DNA of 64,000 nucleotides from Adhaeribacter terrigena (GTDB lineage Bacteria; Bacteroidota; Bacteroidia; Cytophagales; Hymenobacteraceae). Position numbers and translations under genes: made by a program. Shown here in pieces: positions 33,791 to 42,186 of the stretch (position 1 is the first letter of the stretch; each line of letters starts with the position of its first letter). Location: the NCBI RefSeq assembly GCF_016623615.1, contig NZ_JAEHFX010000006.1, forward strand, positions 124,001 to 188,000. The letters run 5' to 3'. Below the pieces are notes generated by a model. The model made no database searches. It was not told where the DNA came from and worked only from the letters and a program-made list of their open reading frames with translations.

Positions 33791-33806
33791 GAAAGCGTAG
33801 CGTTTT
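33791..33806 (-). repeat. dispersed element
   Basis: GAAAGCGTAGCGTTTT on plus, 11 nt after the ABC ATPase stop, antisense to it. Confidence 0.85.
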
Positions 33807-33884
33807 AAAGCCCAACTTTGCTTTCTGATTTTCCTGCAAAATCCGGAAAAAAGCCGTTAAATTCACCCCCGGAAAAACTGTTTC

Positions 33885-33899
33885 AAAACGCTACCTTTT
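33885..33899 (+). repeat. dispersed element next to a start codon
   Basis: AAAACGCTACCTTTT ends 4 nt before the ATG of the YCII-like lipoprotein, in the space normally used for ribosome binding. Confidence 0.85.
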
Positions 33900-33903
33900 T
33901 GCT

Positions 33904-34410
33904 ATGAAAAACTGCTTTACCTGGTTTCTGACCGGCCTTACGGTTACTCTCTTGAGTACCTCGTGCACTTCAACTTCTAAAACCGTTTCTAAGCCTGCTA
34001 CAACCGTAACGCAGAACTCCGGTTACGATGCAGGCCTTGCGCAACAACTCGGCGCCGATGAATATGGCATGAAGCAATACGTAATGGCTTTTCTGAAAAC
34101 CGGCCCTAACCGCAGTAAAGATGCTGCCGTGGCCCAGGCGCTGCAAAAAGCGCATCTGCAAAATATTATGCGTATGGCCGAAGCGGGAGAACTTCTGGTT
34201 GCCGGTCCGTTCCTGGATAAAGGTGATATCCGCGGTATTTACATTTTTAACGTAAGCACCGTAGAGGAAGCAAAAAAACTAACCGAAACCGATCCGGCCA
34301 TTCAGGCGGGAAGCCTGGTGATGGAATTACACCCCTGGTATGGTTCGGCAGCCCTGATGCAGGTAAACGCTCTGCACAGGAAACTGGAAAAGAAAAACGT
34401 TGCAGACTAA
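33904..34410 (+). CDS. YCII-related lipoprotein
   Basis: 168 aa. Lipobox LLSTSC puts the lipidated Cys near residue 21, then a Ser/Thr-rich linker. From ~55 a YCII-like ferredoxin fold: QYVMAFLKTGPNRSKD, LQNIMRMAEAGELLVAGPFLDKGDIRGIYIFNV, EEAKKLTETDPAIQAGSLVMELHPWYGSAAL. The D-H pattern of YciI (here H128-region in ELHPWYG and D in LDKGD) is retained. YCII proteins are small putative enzymes; export as a lipoprotein is notable but not rare in Bacteroidota. Confidence 0.88.
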   Translation: MKNCFTWFLTGLTVTLLSTSCTSTSKTVSKPATTVTQNSGYDAGLAQQLGADEYGMKQYVMAFLKTGPNRSKDAAVAQALQKAHLQNIMRMAEAGELLVAGPFLDKGDIRGIYIFNVSTVEEAKKLTETDPAIQAGSLVMELHPWYGSAALMQVNALHRKLEKKNVAD

Positions 34411-34433
34411 ACTTAACCCGACTTTTTTTGCAA

Positions 34434-34449
34434 TTTACCCTACCGTTTT
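34434..34449 (-). repeat. dispersed element
   Basis: TTTACCCTACCGTTTT then TCAGG on plus; intergenic, 24 nt after the lipoprotein stop. Confidence 0.8.
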
Positions 34450-34520
34450 TCAGGCCTTCATTCAAGGTTATGCGTAAACGGTTCTTTTAAAACAAAGGCT
34501 TTCTGAATAAACCTAAAACT

Positions 34521-35687
34521 ATGCCTAAAATCCTGATCATAGACGACGAACGCGGCATCCGCAGTACCCTGAAAGAAATTCTGGAATACGAAAATTATAC
34601 CGTAGAAGAAGCCGAGGACGGCGAAAAAGGCCTCGACCTGCTTTCTAAAAACAAGTACGACGTAGTGCTCTGCGACATAAAAATGCCCAAAATAGACGGC
34701 ATGGAAGTGCTGGACCGTTCCCGCGAACTCAATCCCGACGTGCCTTTTATCATGATCTCGGCGCACGGCACCATCGATACGGCCGTGGAAGCTACTAAGA
34801 AAGGCGCTTACGATTTCCTGGTTAAACCACCCGACCTGAACCGGTTACTCGTTTCAGTACGCAATGCTTTAGACAAATCGAACCTGGTAACGGAGATCAA
34901 GAAGGTTAAAAAGAAGATCTCGAAAAATTACGAAATGGTGGGTACTTCCGAAGCTCTGGACCGCGTGCGCAAAGCCATCGATAAAGTAGCTTTAACCGAT
35001 GCCCGCGTCTTGATTACCGGACCCAACGGTGCGGGGAAAGAAATGGTAGCCCGCCAGCTGCACGAAAAAAGCAATCGCGCCTCCGGCCCCATGGTAGAAG
35101 TGAACTGCGCTGCCATTCCGGGCGAACTGATAGAAAGCGAATTGTTCGGCCATGAAAAAGGCTCGTTTACGTCGGCAGTAAAACAACGTATCGGAAAGTT
35201 TGAGCAGGCCAACGGCGGCACCCTGTTTCTGGATGAGATCGGCGATATGAGCCTTTCGGCGCAGGCCAAAGTATTGCGTGCGCTACAGGAAAACAAAATT
35301 ACCCGCGTGGGCGGCGAAAAAGAAATTCCGGTGGATGTGCGCGTGGTAGCGGCTACAAATAAAGATCTGCTGAAAGAAATAGAAGCCAAGAATTTCCGCG
35401 AAGATCTCTACCACCGTTTAGGCGTAATTCTGATCCACGTGCCGCCGTTAAACGAACGCCGTGACGATATTCCCGCATTGGTAGAAAAATTCCTGCAGGA
35501 TATAGCCCAGGATCACGGAACCAAGCCCAAAACCGTAGCCAAAAACGCGATGGAATACCTTCAAAAACTCGACTGGCGCGGCAACATCCGCGAGCTCCGC
35601 AACGTGGTAGAGCGCCTGGTAATTATGAGCGACGCGGAAATTACCGAAGACGATGTAAAAATGTATGCCGGGAAAGCGGCGGTTTAA
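34521..35687 (+). CDS. NtrC-like response regulator with degenerate GAFTGA and no HTH
   Basis: 388 aa. Receiver 1-~120 with D52 (CDIKMPKIDG). AAA+ sigma-54 activator domain from ~138: Walker A GPNGAGKE (167-174), Walker B LFLDE (235-239), sensor regions AATNKDL and NFREDLYHRL, arginine-finger region kept. The sigma-54 contact loop reads GSFTSA (214-219) instead of GAFTGA, and the protein stops at 388 right after the lid helices, with no Fis-type HTH. It may therefore not activate sigma-54 from a DNA site. No kinase gene adjoins it. Confidence 0.93.
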   Translation: MPKILIIDDERGIRSTLKEILEYENYTVEEAEDGEKGLDLLSKNKYDVVLCDIKMPKIDGMEVLDRSRELNPDVPFIMISAHGTIDTAVEATKKGAYDFLVKPPDLNRLLVSVRNALDKSNLVTEIKKVKKKISKNYEMVGTSEALDRVRKAIDKVALTDARVLITGPNGAGKEMVARQLHEKSNRASGPMVEVNCAAIPGELIESELFGHEKGSFTSAVKQRIGKFEQANGGTLFLDEIGDMSLSAQAKVLRALQENKITRVGGEKEIPVDVRVVAATNKDLLKEIEAKNFREDLYHRLGVILIHVPPLNERRDDIPALVEKFLQDIAQDHGTKPKTVAKNAMEYLQKLDWRGNIRELRNVVERLVIMSDAEITEDDVKMYAGKAAV

Positions 35688-35729
35688 ATTGATGATTGTT
35701 AAATGGCTTAATTGTTAAATGGTTGTTTC

Positions 35730-35771
35730 AAAAACGGTAGGATTTTGCTTTTAAAAACCTACCGTTTTTTT
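35730..35771 (+). terminator. terminator built from two facing dispersed elements
   Basis: AAAACGGTAGGATTTT (35731-35746, plus) faces AAAACCTACCGTTTT (35754-35768, minus copy). They form a 12-bp perfect stem, AAAAACGGTAGG with CCTACCGTTTTT, ending in a T-run, downstream of the NtrC-like gene. Confidence 0.88.
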
Positions 35772-35783
35772 ATTTCTGATAAG

Positions 35784-36164
35784 ATGCATAGACCTTACAA
35801 AGAAGTTTTTAACCGGCCAGCAGATTTCAGAATTTCTTACCGGATTTACACACAAGAAGAAGACGGAAGGTATCCTTTACCATTTCAGGGAATAAGATGG
35901 AATTTCTGGTATGATCATCCTGAACATAAAAAAGGACAATTATTTATGATCTATCCGGAATTTGAAGATGAAAATGAACAGCCAATAACAGACTTAAATT
36001 TACCAATTAATCGACAAGGTTTTGCTAAAATGTGGATCTTAAATGATGATTACATCAACTATCACAAAGGCAAAATGAAAAATGGGACCATTGGATATTT
36101 TATGGAAGGCAACCGAAAGGTAGGCGAATGTGAAGTAATTGAATTGCTAAACCTAAAAAGCTAG
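35784..36164 (+). CDS. small protein of unknown function, possible EF-Tu-like beta barrel
   Basis: 126 aa from ATG 35784 (MHRPYKEVF); the frame is open upstream but that part overlaps the terminator. Beta-rich: FRISYRIYTQEEDGRYPLPFQGIRWNFWYD, KKGQLFMIYPEFEDE, GFAKMWILNDDYIN, IGYFMEGNRKVGECEVIEL. The last strands resemble the beta-barrel seen in EF-Tu-like small proteins, but I cannot name a family with confidence. Codon use is more AT-rich than in neighbours, so it may be acquired. Confidence 0.6.
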   Translation: MHRPYKEVFNRPADFRISYRIYTQEEDGRYPLPFQGIRWNFWYDHPEHKKGQLFMIYPEFEDENEQPITDLNLPINRQGFAKMWILNDDYINYHKGKMKNGTIGYFMEGNRKVGECEVIELLNLKS

Positions 36165-36204
36165 CTATTTAAGTAACCATTTAACAATTCAGCCATTAAA
36201 CAAT

Positions 36205-37200
36205 TTAAGAAACCAGAAGATTACATCCCCTGATATCCGAATTATCGAACCGTCCTAGTACTTCAAAAGTACCATCCGGATGCAATTTTCCAATATCCTT
36301 GGTTTCAATGAAAGCACAGGAATCGATGTTAGCGAGGTCTATCACGTTCATGCCGCCGCTGCGCAGGTTTGGGTTAATTTCGAAAGGATCGTTCAGGTCG
36401 CGGAGCAGGATCTTCATGGTTTTAGGTGCCTGAAAGATACCGTTTCCGGAAGAGTAGGCCTGCGATAGAAGTTCGGTCATGCCGTATTCGGAATGAATAT
36501 TTTCGACTTTGAAAGCCGCTTTTAAAATGGCGTGCAGTTCTTCGCGGATCATTTCACGGCGCCTGCCTTTCATGCCGCCGGTTTCCATGATGATCACATT
36601 TGCAAAGTCGCTGTTTCCCATATTTTCTGCCAGATCGAGTAAAGCATAGGTTACCCCAAAGAGCATTACTTTTTTACCGGTTTTCTGTGCGTTATCAATA
36701 GCGTTTTTCAGTTCTTCAAACTGGTTCAAAAAGAAGCCCTGCTCCTGCTGCTTGCTGCGCTTAATAAAATGGTCTACCATGGCCACCAGCGAAGATTCGC
36801 CTTGTTCCAGGTAAGAAGGCAGTAAAGCCAGGAATACAAAATCAGTTAACTTCCCGTAGAATTGCTCAAAAATGCGTTCAGCGTTTTGCAGGTAGAAATG
36901 CAGATCGGCTACAAAATGACGGCTCCGCTCCTGCTGCGTCGTACCGCTGCTTTTAAAAATGGTTTCCGCTTCGAACTTCCCGGTCTTTACTTCCTGCGTT
37001 TTAAAAAATTCGATGGGCAAAAACGGTATCTTTTCAAGGGTAAAAACTGCTTCGGGATCAATTCCCAGGTATTGAAGATACTTCCGGTAAACCGCATTCT
37101 CCTGCGCCTGAAAGCGAAATATTTCCAGTGCCAGCGTTTCAAAACCGAAACTTTGCGGTCCGGTTAGCAGTTCTTTAAAAAGATGTTTATTATTGCTCAA
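36205..37200 (-). CDS. LuxE-like acyl-protein synthetase / acyl-adenylate family protein
   Basis: 331 aa. Matches to the LuxE/PaaK-like ANL group: IPFLPIEFFKTQEV, IFKSSGTTQQERSRHFV (the S-S-G-T-T phosphate loop), IIMETGGMKGRRREMIREEL, HSEYGMTELLSQAYS (adenine/acyl pocket) and the C-terminal GRFDNSDIRGCNLLV. LuxE activates a fatty acid and transfers it to a protein; stand-alone homologues in Bacteroidota likely adenylate an acid for an unknown transfer. Two sequences like the dispersed element occur within it, one at a conserved motif and so probably by chance. Confidence 0.85.
   Translation of the reverse strand: MSNNKHLFKELLTGPQSFGFETLALEIFRFQAQENAVYRKYLQYLGIDPEAVFTLEKIPFLPIEFFKTQEVKTGKFEAETIFKSSGTTQQERSRHFVADLHFYLQNAERIFEQFYGKLTDFVFLALLPSYLEQGESSLVAMVDHFIKRSKQQEQGFFLNQFEELKNAIDNAQKTGKKVMLFGVTYALLDLAENMGNSDFANVIIMETGGMKGRRREMIREELHAILKAAFKVENIHSEYGMTELLSQAYSSGNGIFQAPKTMKILLRDLNDPFEINPNLRSGGMNVIDLANIDSCAFIETKDIGKLHPDGTFEVLGRFDNSDIRGCNLLVS
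36692..36707 (-). repeat. possible dispersed element inside a CDS
   Basis: AAAACGCTATTGATAA on minus, codes KNAIDN in the LuxE-like protein; right half degenerate. Confidence 0.5.
37020..37034 (+). repeat. element-like sequence inside a CDS
   Basis: AAAACGGTATCTTTT; on the minus strand it codes EKIPFLP, a conserved LuxE-family motif, so the match is likely chance. Confidence 0.25.
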
Positions 37201-37267
37201 TGCTGAAGGATAACAATTGCAGGTTTACTGCGTTAATTTTGTAAAAATAGTTCCTAATTTGCTTTCC

Positions 37268-37819
37268 ATGAAACCCTTATTCTTAAAATATAGCTGGTTG
37301 CCGTTTTTACTGCTTTTCAGCGCCTGCATGAAGGAGCCGGTTTACCCATCGGAACCGCAGATCGAGTTTAAAAGTATTACCGGAAAAACGATTTTTGATG
37401 AATTCCGGCAAACCGAGATCGCTGAAATAAAGATCACTATAAATTTTAAGGATGGTGATGGCAACCTGGGGATCGATAATGCAAACCCGGCCGATTCTTT
37501 AGCCCCTTTCGATTATGCAAATGGGTTCAATAAGTTTCACCATAATTATTTTATCGAGGCTTTTATTGAAAATAATGGCAAGTTTGAGCCGCTGAATTTT
37601 CCGATAAGTCTGAACGGACGCTACCCGCTACTTAATCCGGATGGGGAAAAACGTGCTCTGGAAGGCGAATTGCTTTATACCATTGACGACCTGATCATCT
37701 CGTATTTACCGCTTAGTTTTAAATCGGGCGACCGGATGAAATTTAGAGTAAGCATTGCCGACCGGAGTTTAAACGTAAGCAATACCATAGAAACCGATCC
37801 GGTACAGATATTTTTCTAA
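37268..37819 (+). CDS. lipoprotein of unknown function
   Basis: 183 aa from ATG 37268. Lipobox LLFSAC places the lipidated Cys near residue 20. The mature part resembles a beta sandwich: IEFKSITGKTIFD, EIAEIKITINFKDGDGNLGIDNA (a Ca-loop-like DGDGNLG), MKFRVSIADRSLNVSNTIETDPVQIFF. Similar lipoproteins with a DGDGNLG segment occur widely in Bacteroidota with no known function. Divergent from the LuxE-like gene. Confidence 0.75.
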   Translation: MKPLFLKYSWLPFLLLFSACMKEPVYPSEPQIEFKSITGKTIFDEFRQTEIAEIKITINFKDGDGNLGIDNANPADSLAPFDYANGFNKFHHNYFIEAFIENNGKFEPLNFPISLNGRYPLLNPDGEKRALEGELLYTIDDLIISYLPLSFKSGDRMKFRVSIADRSLNVSNTIETDPVQIFF

Positions 37820-37843
37820 CGAAGCTATAAAACTTAATTTATG

Positions 37844-37874
37844 TAAAAAGCCCCGGCATAAAACCGGGGCTTTT
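37844..37874. terminator. bidirectional terminator between lipoprotein and E1 genes
   Basis: TAAAAAGCCCCGG, loop, CCGGGGCTTTTA; lies between convergent gene ends. Confidence 0.9.
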
Positions 37875-37887
37875 ACTTTTTCAGGCT

Positions 37888-37903
37888 GAAACAATACCGT
37901 TTT
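37888..37903 (-). repeat. dispersed element overlapping a stop codon
   Basis: AAAACGGTATTGTTTC on minus; its first A is the last base of the E1 TAA stop, and the terminator follows 14 nt later. Confidence 0.9.
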
Positions 37904-40317
37904 TAGTAGATCACCGGGAACCGTTTCGGCTCCGCTTCGTGCATCATTTCGTAAACCGTATCAAAAATATCTTCGGCGTTCGGCTTCGAGAAATAATCAC
38001 CGTCGGAACCGTATGGCGGACGGTGTTCGTGCGCGGCAATGGTGCGCGGCTGTGAATCTAACCAGCGGTATGCTTCCTGCTCTTCTACTACTTTCTGCAG
38101 CATAAACGCTGAAGCGCCACCCGGAACGTCTTCATCGGCAAAAATCACGCGGTTCGTTTTCTTGATCGATTCTACGATGGTGTGGTTAATATCGAACGGC
38201 AATAAGCTTTGCACGTCTATTACTTCCACGGAAATACCGAATTCCTCGAGTTGCTTGGCGGCATCCATCACAATGCGGCACATTGAGCCGTAGGTTACAA
38301 TGGTAACGTCCTCGCCTTTCTTTAGAATTTCCGGCTGGCCAAGCGGCACAGTGAATTCACCGATGTTGTTCGGAATCCGCTCTTTTAAACGGTAACCGTT
38401 CAGGCATTCAATGATCAAGGCCGGTTCATCAGATTTCAGCATGGTATTGTAGAAACCGGCGGCCTGGGTCATATCGCGTGGCACCAGTATGTGAATACCG
38501 CGGATGCTGTTCAGGATCATGCCAATTGGCGAACCGGAGTGCCAGATACCTTCCAGGCGGTGGCCGCGGGTACGGATAATTAACGGCGCTTTCTGGCCCC
38601 CTTTGGTGCGGTATTGTAAGCTGGCCAAATCATCGGAAAGGATCTGGATCGCATACAGTAAATAATCTAAATACTGAATTTCGGTGATCGGACGCAGACC
38701 ACGCAACGCTGCCCCAATGCCTTGCCCTACGATCGTACATTCGCGGATGCCGGTGTCGGTTACGCGCAGTTCGCCGTATTTTTCCTGCAAACCGGCAAAT
38801 GCCTGGTTCACATCCCCGATTTTCCCCACGTCTTCGCCAATGGCAAAAACTTCCGGATATTTCGCCAGGGCCGCATCGAAACAAGCTTGTAATACTTCCC
38901 GGCCGTCTACCATCGGGCTCTCTTCTGTAAATTCCGCTTTAATTTCTTCTACCAGTAAGGCAGCTTTTTCCGACTGGCTGTATAAATAAGAATTGTAACG
39001 ATCTGCATTTTCCCCAATGGCTTCTTCGAGCCAGTCTTTCAGGTTACGCTTCGCCGCAGATTTTTCATCGCGTACGTAACGCAGTGCTTTACGGGCTGCT
39101 TTTACCGCATCGGCACGAATCGGGTTCACGGTTTTGTGCAGTTCTTCGGCAATTTCGGCCAGTTTGGAGGCATGTTCGCTCTGGCTTTCACTTACAAGAT
39201 GGTTCAGCAGATCCTGACATTTGTCGTGGTCGCCTTTAATGCCTTCCATAAACGCGTTCCAGGCTGCAGCCCGGGCCTGCTTTACCGTTTCTTTAGCTTC
39301 GGTCTCAATTTTATCTAACAGATCGGTGGTAGCGAATTCATTTTCCAGGATCCACTCGCGCATTTTTTTAATGCAATCGAAATCGGCTTCCCAATCCAGG
39401 CGCTCTTTGGATTTATAACGCTCATGGGAACCAGAAGTGGAATGGCCCTGCGGTTGCGTAACTTCCTCTACGTGAATAAGTACCGGCACGTGTTCTTCGC
39501 GGCAAACGGCAACAGCTTTTTCGTACGTTTCGCAAAGCGTCTGGTAATCCCAGCCTTTCACCTTAAAGATCTCGTAGCCTTGCTCGCCTTTACATTCGCG
39601 CTGGAAGCCAGCCATAATTTCAGAAATACTGCCTTTGGTGGTCTGGTATTCGGCCGGCACAGAAATGCCGTAACGGTCGTCCCACACGGAAACCAGCATC
39701 GGAATTTGCAATACGCCGGCTGCATTAATGGCTTCGAAGAACATGCCTTCGGAAGTGGAAGCATTGCCGATGGTTCCAAAAGCTACTTCGTTTCCGTTTA
39801 CAGAGAAGTTCGTATTGTCTTTCAGGTCCGGATTCTGGCGGTATAATTTAGAAGCATACGCCAAACCAACCAGACGCGGCATCTGGCCACCGGTCGGGGA
39901 AATATCGGAAGATGAGTTTTTAATTTCGGTCAGGTTTTTCCAGTTGCCGTCGGCGTCTAAGGAGCGGGTACCAAAGTGGCCGTTCATGGCGCGGCCGGCC
40001 GTGGCGGGCTCGGCTTCTACATCAGTGTGGGCGTAAAGCTGGGCAAAATATTGTTGAATGGTCAGTTCGCCGGTGGCAAACATAAAGGTCTGGTCGCGGT
40101 AATAACCGGAACGAAAATCGCCGGGCTGGAAATATTTGGCCATGGCCAACTGGGCAACTTCCTTGCCATCGCCGAAAATCCCGAACTTGGCTTTGCCCAT
40201 GAAAACCTCTTTCCGGCCGGTTAAGCTGGCCTGGCGGCTTTCGAAAGCAATGCGGTAATCGTTTAGAATTTCTTCTTTGGTAAGCGTTGGAATTTTCGTG
40301 AGTTCTGCTGGCTGCAT
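37903..40317 (-). CDS. 2-oxoacid dehydrogenase E1, fused alpha and beta subunits
   Basis: 804 aa. The alpha part (1-~400) has the TPP-fold segments GYYRDQTFMFATGEL, MNGHFGTRS and GTIGNASTSEGMFFEAIN (G-D/N-x-N ThDP-binding region); the beta part (~455-804) has FAIGEDVGKIGDVNQAFAGL, DTGIRECTIVGQGIGAALRG, RTRGHRLEGIWHSGSP and the C-terminal transketolase domain VEVIDVQSLLPFD. It decarboxylates branched-chain 2-oxoacids or pyruvate; fused forms are usual in this phylum. E2 and E3 genes are not in the window, so the substrate is not settled. Confidence 0.92.
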   Translation of the reverse strand: MQPAELTKIPTLTKEEILNDYRIAFESRQASLTGRKEVFMGKAKFGIFGDGKEVAQLAMAKYFQPGDFRSGYYRDQTFMFATGELTIQQYFAQLYAHTDVEAEPATAGRAMNGHFGTRSLDADGNWKNLTEIKNSSSDISPTGGQMPRLVGLAYASKLYRQNPDLKDNTNFSVNGNEVAFGTIGNASTSEGMFFEAINAAGVLQIPMLVSVWDDRYGISVPAEYQTTKGSISEIMAGFQRECKGEQGYEIFKVKGWDYQTLCETYEKAVAVCREEHVPVLIHVEEVTQPQGHSTSGSHERYKSKERLDWEADFDCIKKMREWILENEFATTDLLDKIETEAKETVKQARAAAWNAFMEGIKGDHDKCQDLLNHLVSESQSEHASKLAEIAEELHKTVNPIRADAVKAARKALRYVRDEKSAAKRNLKDWLEEAIGENADRYNSYLYSQSEKAALLVEEIKAEFTEESPMVDGREVLQACFDAALAKYPEVFAIGEDVGKIGDVNQAFAGLQEKYGELRVTDTGIRECTIVGQGIGAALRGLRPITEIQYLDYLLYAIQILSDDLASLQYRTKGGQKAPLIIRTRGHRLEGIWHSGSPIGMILNSIRGIHILVPRDMTQAAGFYNTMLKSDEPALIIECLNGYRLKERIPNNIGEFTVPLGQPEILKKGEDVTIVTYGSMCRIVMDAAKQLEEFGISVEVIDVQSLLPFDINHTIVESIKKTNRVIFADEDVPGGASAFMLQKVVEEQEAYRWLDSQPRTIAAHEHRPPYGSDGDYFSKPNAEDIFDTVYEMMHEAEPKRFPVIY

Positions 40318-40446
40318 AATTTAGCGATTAGTGTTATAAAAATTCAGCACTACAAAATTACGAAAATTTAACCGGATTCAAAGATTATGCAAGCAGGGAA
40401 ACCAACCTGATTGAAAATTTGTAGTGCATTTAACTTCCGGTTTTTG

Positions 40447-40454
40447 TATATTTG
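40447..40454 (+). promoter_or_regulatory. -7 box of the DUF1573 gene
   Basis: TATATTTG, exact TAnnTTTG match, 46 nt before the start codon; a TTTG lies 25 nt further up, slightly too far for the usual -33. Confidence 0.6.
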
Positions 40455-40500
40455 CTTCCGGTAACGATTAACTCACGTAATAATTAAACTACGGTTAACC

Positions 40501-41286
40501 ATGAAAAAAATCTTTACAATTTTGCCAGCCCTGGCTTTCATGCTGGCTTCAGTTAACGCATTTGCGCAAGGCGTGCTGAAATTTGAATCTGAAACCCACG
40601 ACTTTGCCAAAATTACGGAAGGCGTGGTAGCCACGCACGAATTCAAATTCAAAAACACTGGCAATCAGCCCGTGATCATTTCGAACGTACAGGCTTCCTG
40701 CGGTTGCACTACGCCGGCCTGGTCTAAAGATCCGGTTTTGCCTGGTAAAACCGGTTTCATAAAAGCCGCTTATAACAGCAATGGCCGCCCGGGCGCTTTC
40801 AATAAAACCATTACGGTAACTTCTAATGGCTCAGAACCTACCAAAGTTTTAACCATTAAAGGTGACGTTATTACCCGCGCCGAAGCGGCTAAAAACTATA
40901 CGCCGGAGCAAAAAGCCAAGTCACCAAAACTGGTTGTAACCAATAATACCCACGATTTTGGTAAAGTTGAAACATATCGTCAGGCTACGGCTAAAATCAA
41001 AGTAAAAAATACCGGTAAAACGGACCTGGTGATCTCCGATGTGAAAACCAACTGCAACTGTGTAGCTCTGCAGCACATTCCGGAACCAATTAAACCAAAT
41101 AAAGAAGCAACGCTGGAACTTTCTTACAATCCCAATCTGTTAGGGAATAGAACGGAGGTTGTAGAAATTTATTCAAACGACATCGTTTCAGAACCGGCCA
41201 AGGTTAACCTGAAAGCACAGGTAGTAAAATCCTTAGCGCCAACCAGCGTAGTTAAAGAAGGAACCAACAGCGTTCCTTTTAAATAG
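40501..41286 (+). CDS. secreted protein with two DUF1573 domains
   Basis: 261 aa with a signal peptide (cleavage near NAFA-Q, residue ~23). Two DUF1573 immunoglobulin-like repeats: KFESETHDFAKITEGVVATHEFKFKNTGNQPVIISNVQASCGCTTPAW and VTNNTHDFGKVETYRQATAKIKVKNTGKTDLVISDVKTNCNCVAL. Both carry the paired cysteine C-x-C motif (CGC and CNC). Function unknown; ASPM-SPD-2-Hydin-like, probably a surface or periplasmic adhesion/scaffold protein. Confidence 0.9.
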   Translation: MKKIFTILPALAFMLASVNAFAQGVLKFESETHDFAKITEGVVATHEFKFKNTGNQPVIISNVQASCGCTTPAWSKDPVLPGKTGFIKAAYNSNGRPGAFNKTITVTSNGSEPTKVLTIKGDVITRAEAAKNYTPEQKAKSPKLVVTNNTHDFGKVETYRQATAKIKVKNTGKTDLVISDVKTNCNCVALQHIPEPIKPNKEATLELSYNPNLLGNRTEVVEIYSNDIVSEPAKVNLKAQVVKSLAPTSVVKEGTNSVPFK

Positions 41287-41313
41287 TTTTTTCATAGTTT
41301 TATTTTGACTAAT

Positions 41314-41340
41314 GGCAGTGATTTTTTCGCTGCCTTTTTT
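41314..41340 (+). terminator. intrinsic terminator of the DUF1573 gene
   Basis: GGCAGTG pairs with CGCTGCC (G-T pair) around an AT loop, then T7. Confidence 0.8.
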
Positions 41341-41420
41341 TATGTCTTTTCAGTTCGTGAAAGGTGTGTGTTTTTGGGATTTTTTTAAGGGAAAGAGTTT
41401 TTATTCAATAAAGGATAGTG

Positions 41421-41857
41421 TTTTATTCGGTCATCTCGAGGTCAGGAGAGATCTCATCAAATTGGTAGTTTATTTAACTATTGAGTTTTTGAGCCTGAAA
41501 GCATAGCGTTTTCATTGCTCGCTTCGGTTTTCAACCTTTAACTTTTACTTTCACCCTCAAGCCGGGTGGCTTCGTTTCTGCGTTCGCGGCTGCAACCCTT
41601 CCTGCCCTGGCGGGCTGCCTCGTACCTCAGCACCGGAAAGCTTGGAGGCCGCGAACGCAGAAACTGTTGTCAGTTTGCCTCCGTAGCTCGCTTCTTTTTA
41701 GTTTAGTTTTCCGGATAGCGTGATTCTCAGGTTACGCTGCGCTGGCGATAGGCGTGAATGGAACTTAGGAGTGTATTTCTGAAAATTCTGCAAATTCTGA
41801 TTCAGAAAAGAATCCTTAAATTCTCTAATCTGATAAATCCAAATTCAGACAGATATT
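41421..41857. repeat. ~450-bp non-coding dispersed repeat, copy 2
   Basis: Closely similar to 5565-6033. Here the central hairpin is intact: GTTTCTGCGTTCGCGGC (41574-41590) is perfectly complementary to 41648-41664. An embedded dispersed element lies at 41497-41512. The remaining gap to alanine dehydrogenase (41858-42140) shows one more element and the -7 box. Confidence 0.88.
41497..41512 (-). repeat. dispersed element (inside large repeat copy 2)
   Basis: GAAAGCATAGCGTTTT at the same relative place as in copy 1. Confidence 0.85.
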
Positions 41858-42042
41858 GATCAGGTAGCGTTCATACAGGTCAAGCCCTGACACTACTTCA
41901 TCGCGAAAATCATAAAAATCATAACTCAGTAGTTGTTCTGAAAATCCTGATTCTGATAAAATCATAAAACCAAATAAAGCCCGGTTGCAACAATCTGCCT
42001 CCTGGTTTAAGGCTAAATCTGAGTAAGGCACTTTTTCATGCT

Positions 42043-42058
42043 AAAACCATAGCATTTT
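42043..42058 (-). repeat. dispersed element
   Basis: AAAACCATAGCATTTT on plus (one core mismatch). Confidence 0.8.
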
Positions 42059-42145
42059 TATTTTTCTGAAAAACAAGGTTTTAGCTTTTCGCGGTTGGGG
42101 GAATTTTTCCCTTCTCATTTTCTATTTAATTATGAGAAACTAACT

Positions 42146-42153
42146 TATCTTTG
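42146..42153 (+). promoter_or_regulatory. -7 box of the alanine dehydrogenase gene
   Basis: TATCTTTG, exact TAnnTTTG match, 33 nt before the start codon. Confidence 0.65.
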
Positions 42154-42186
42154 CGCCATTAATTCACAACATTAATATATACTGAA

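Noticed and set aside
37020-37034. Element-like AAAACGGTATCTTTT in the LuxE-like gene
   Set aside because: It codes for EKIPFLP, a motif conserved in the protein family, so codon choice explains the match.
41825-42031. 68-aa minus-strand open frame
   Set aside because: Overlaps the tail of the repeat, lacks family features and a ribosome site.
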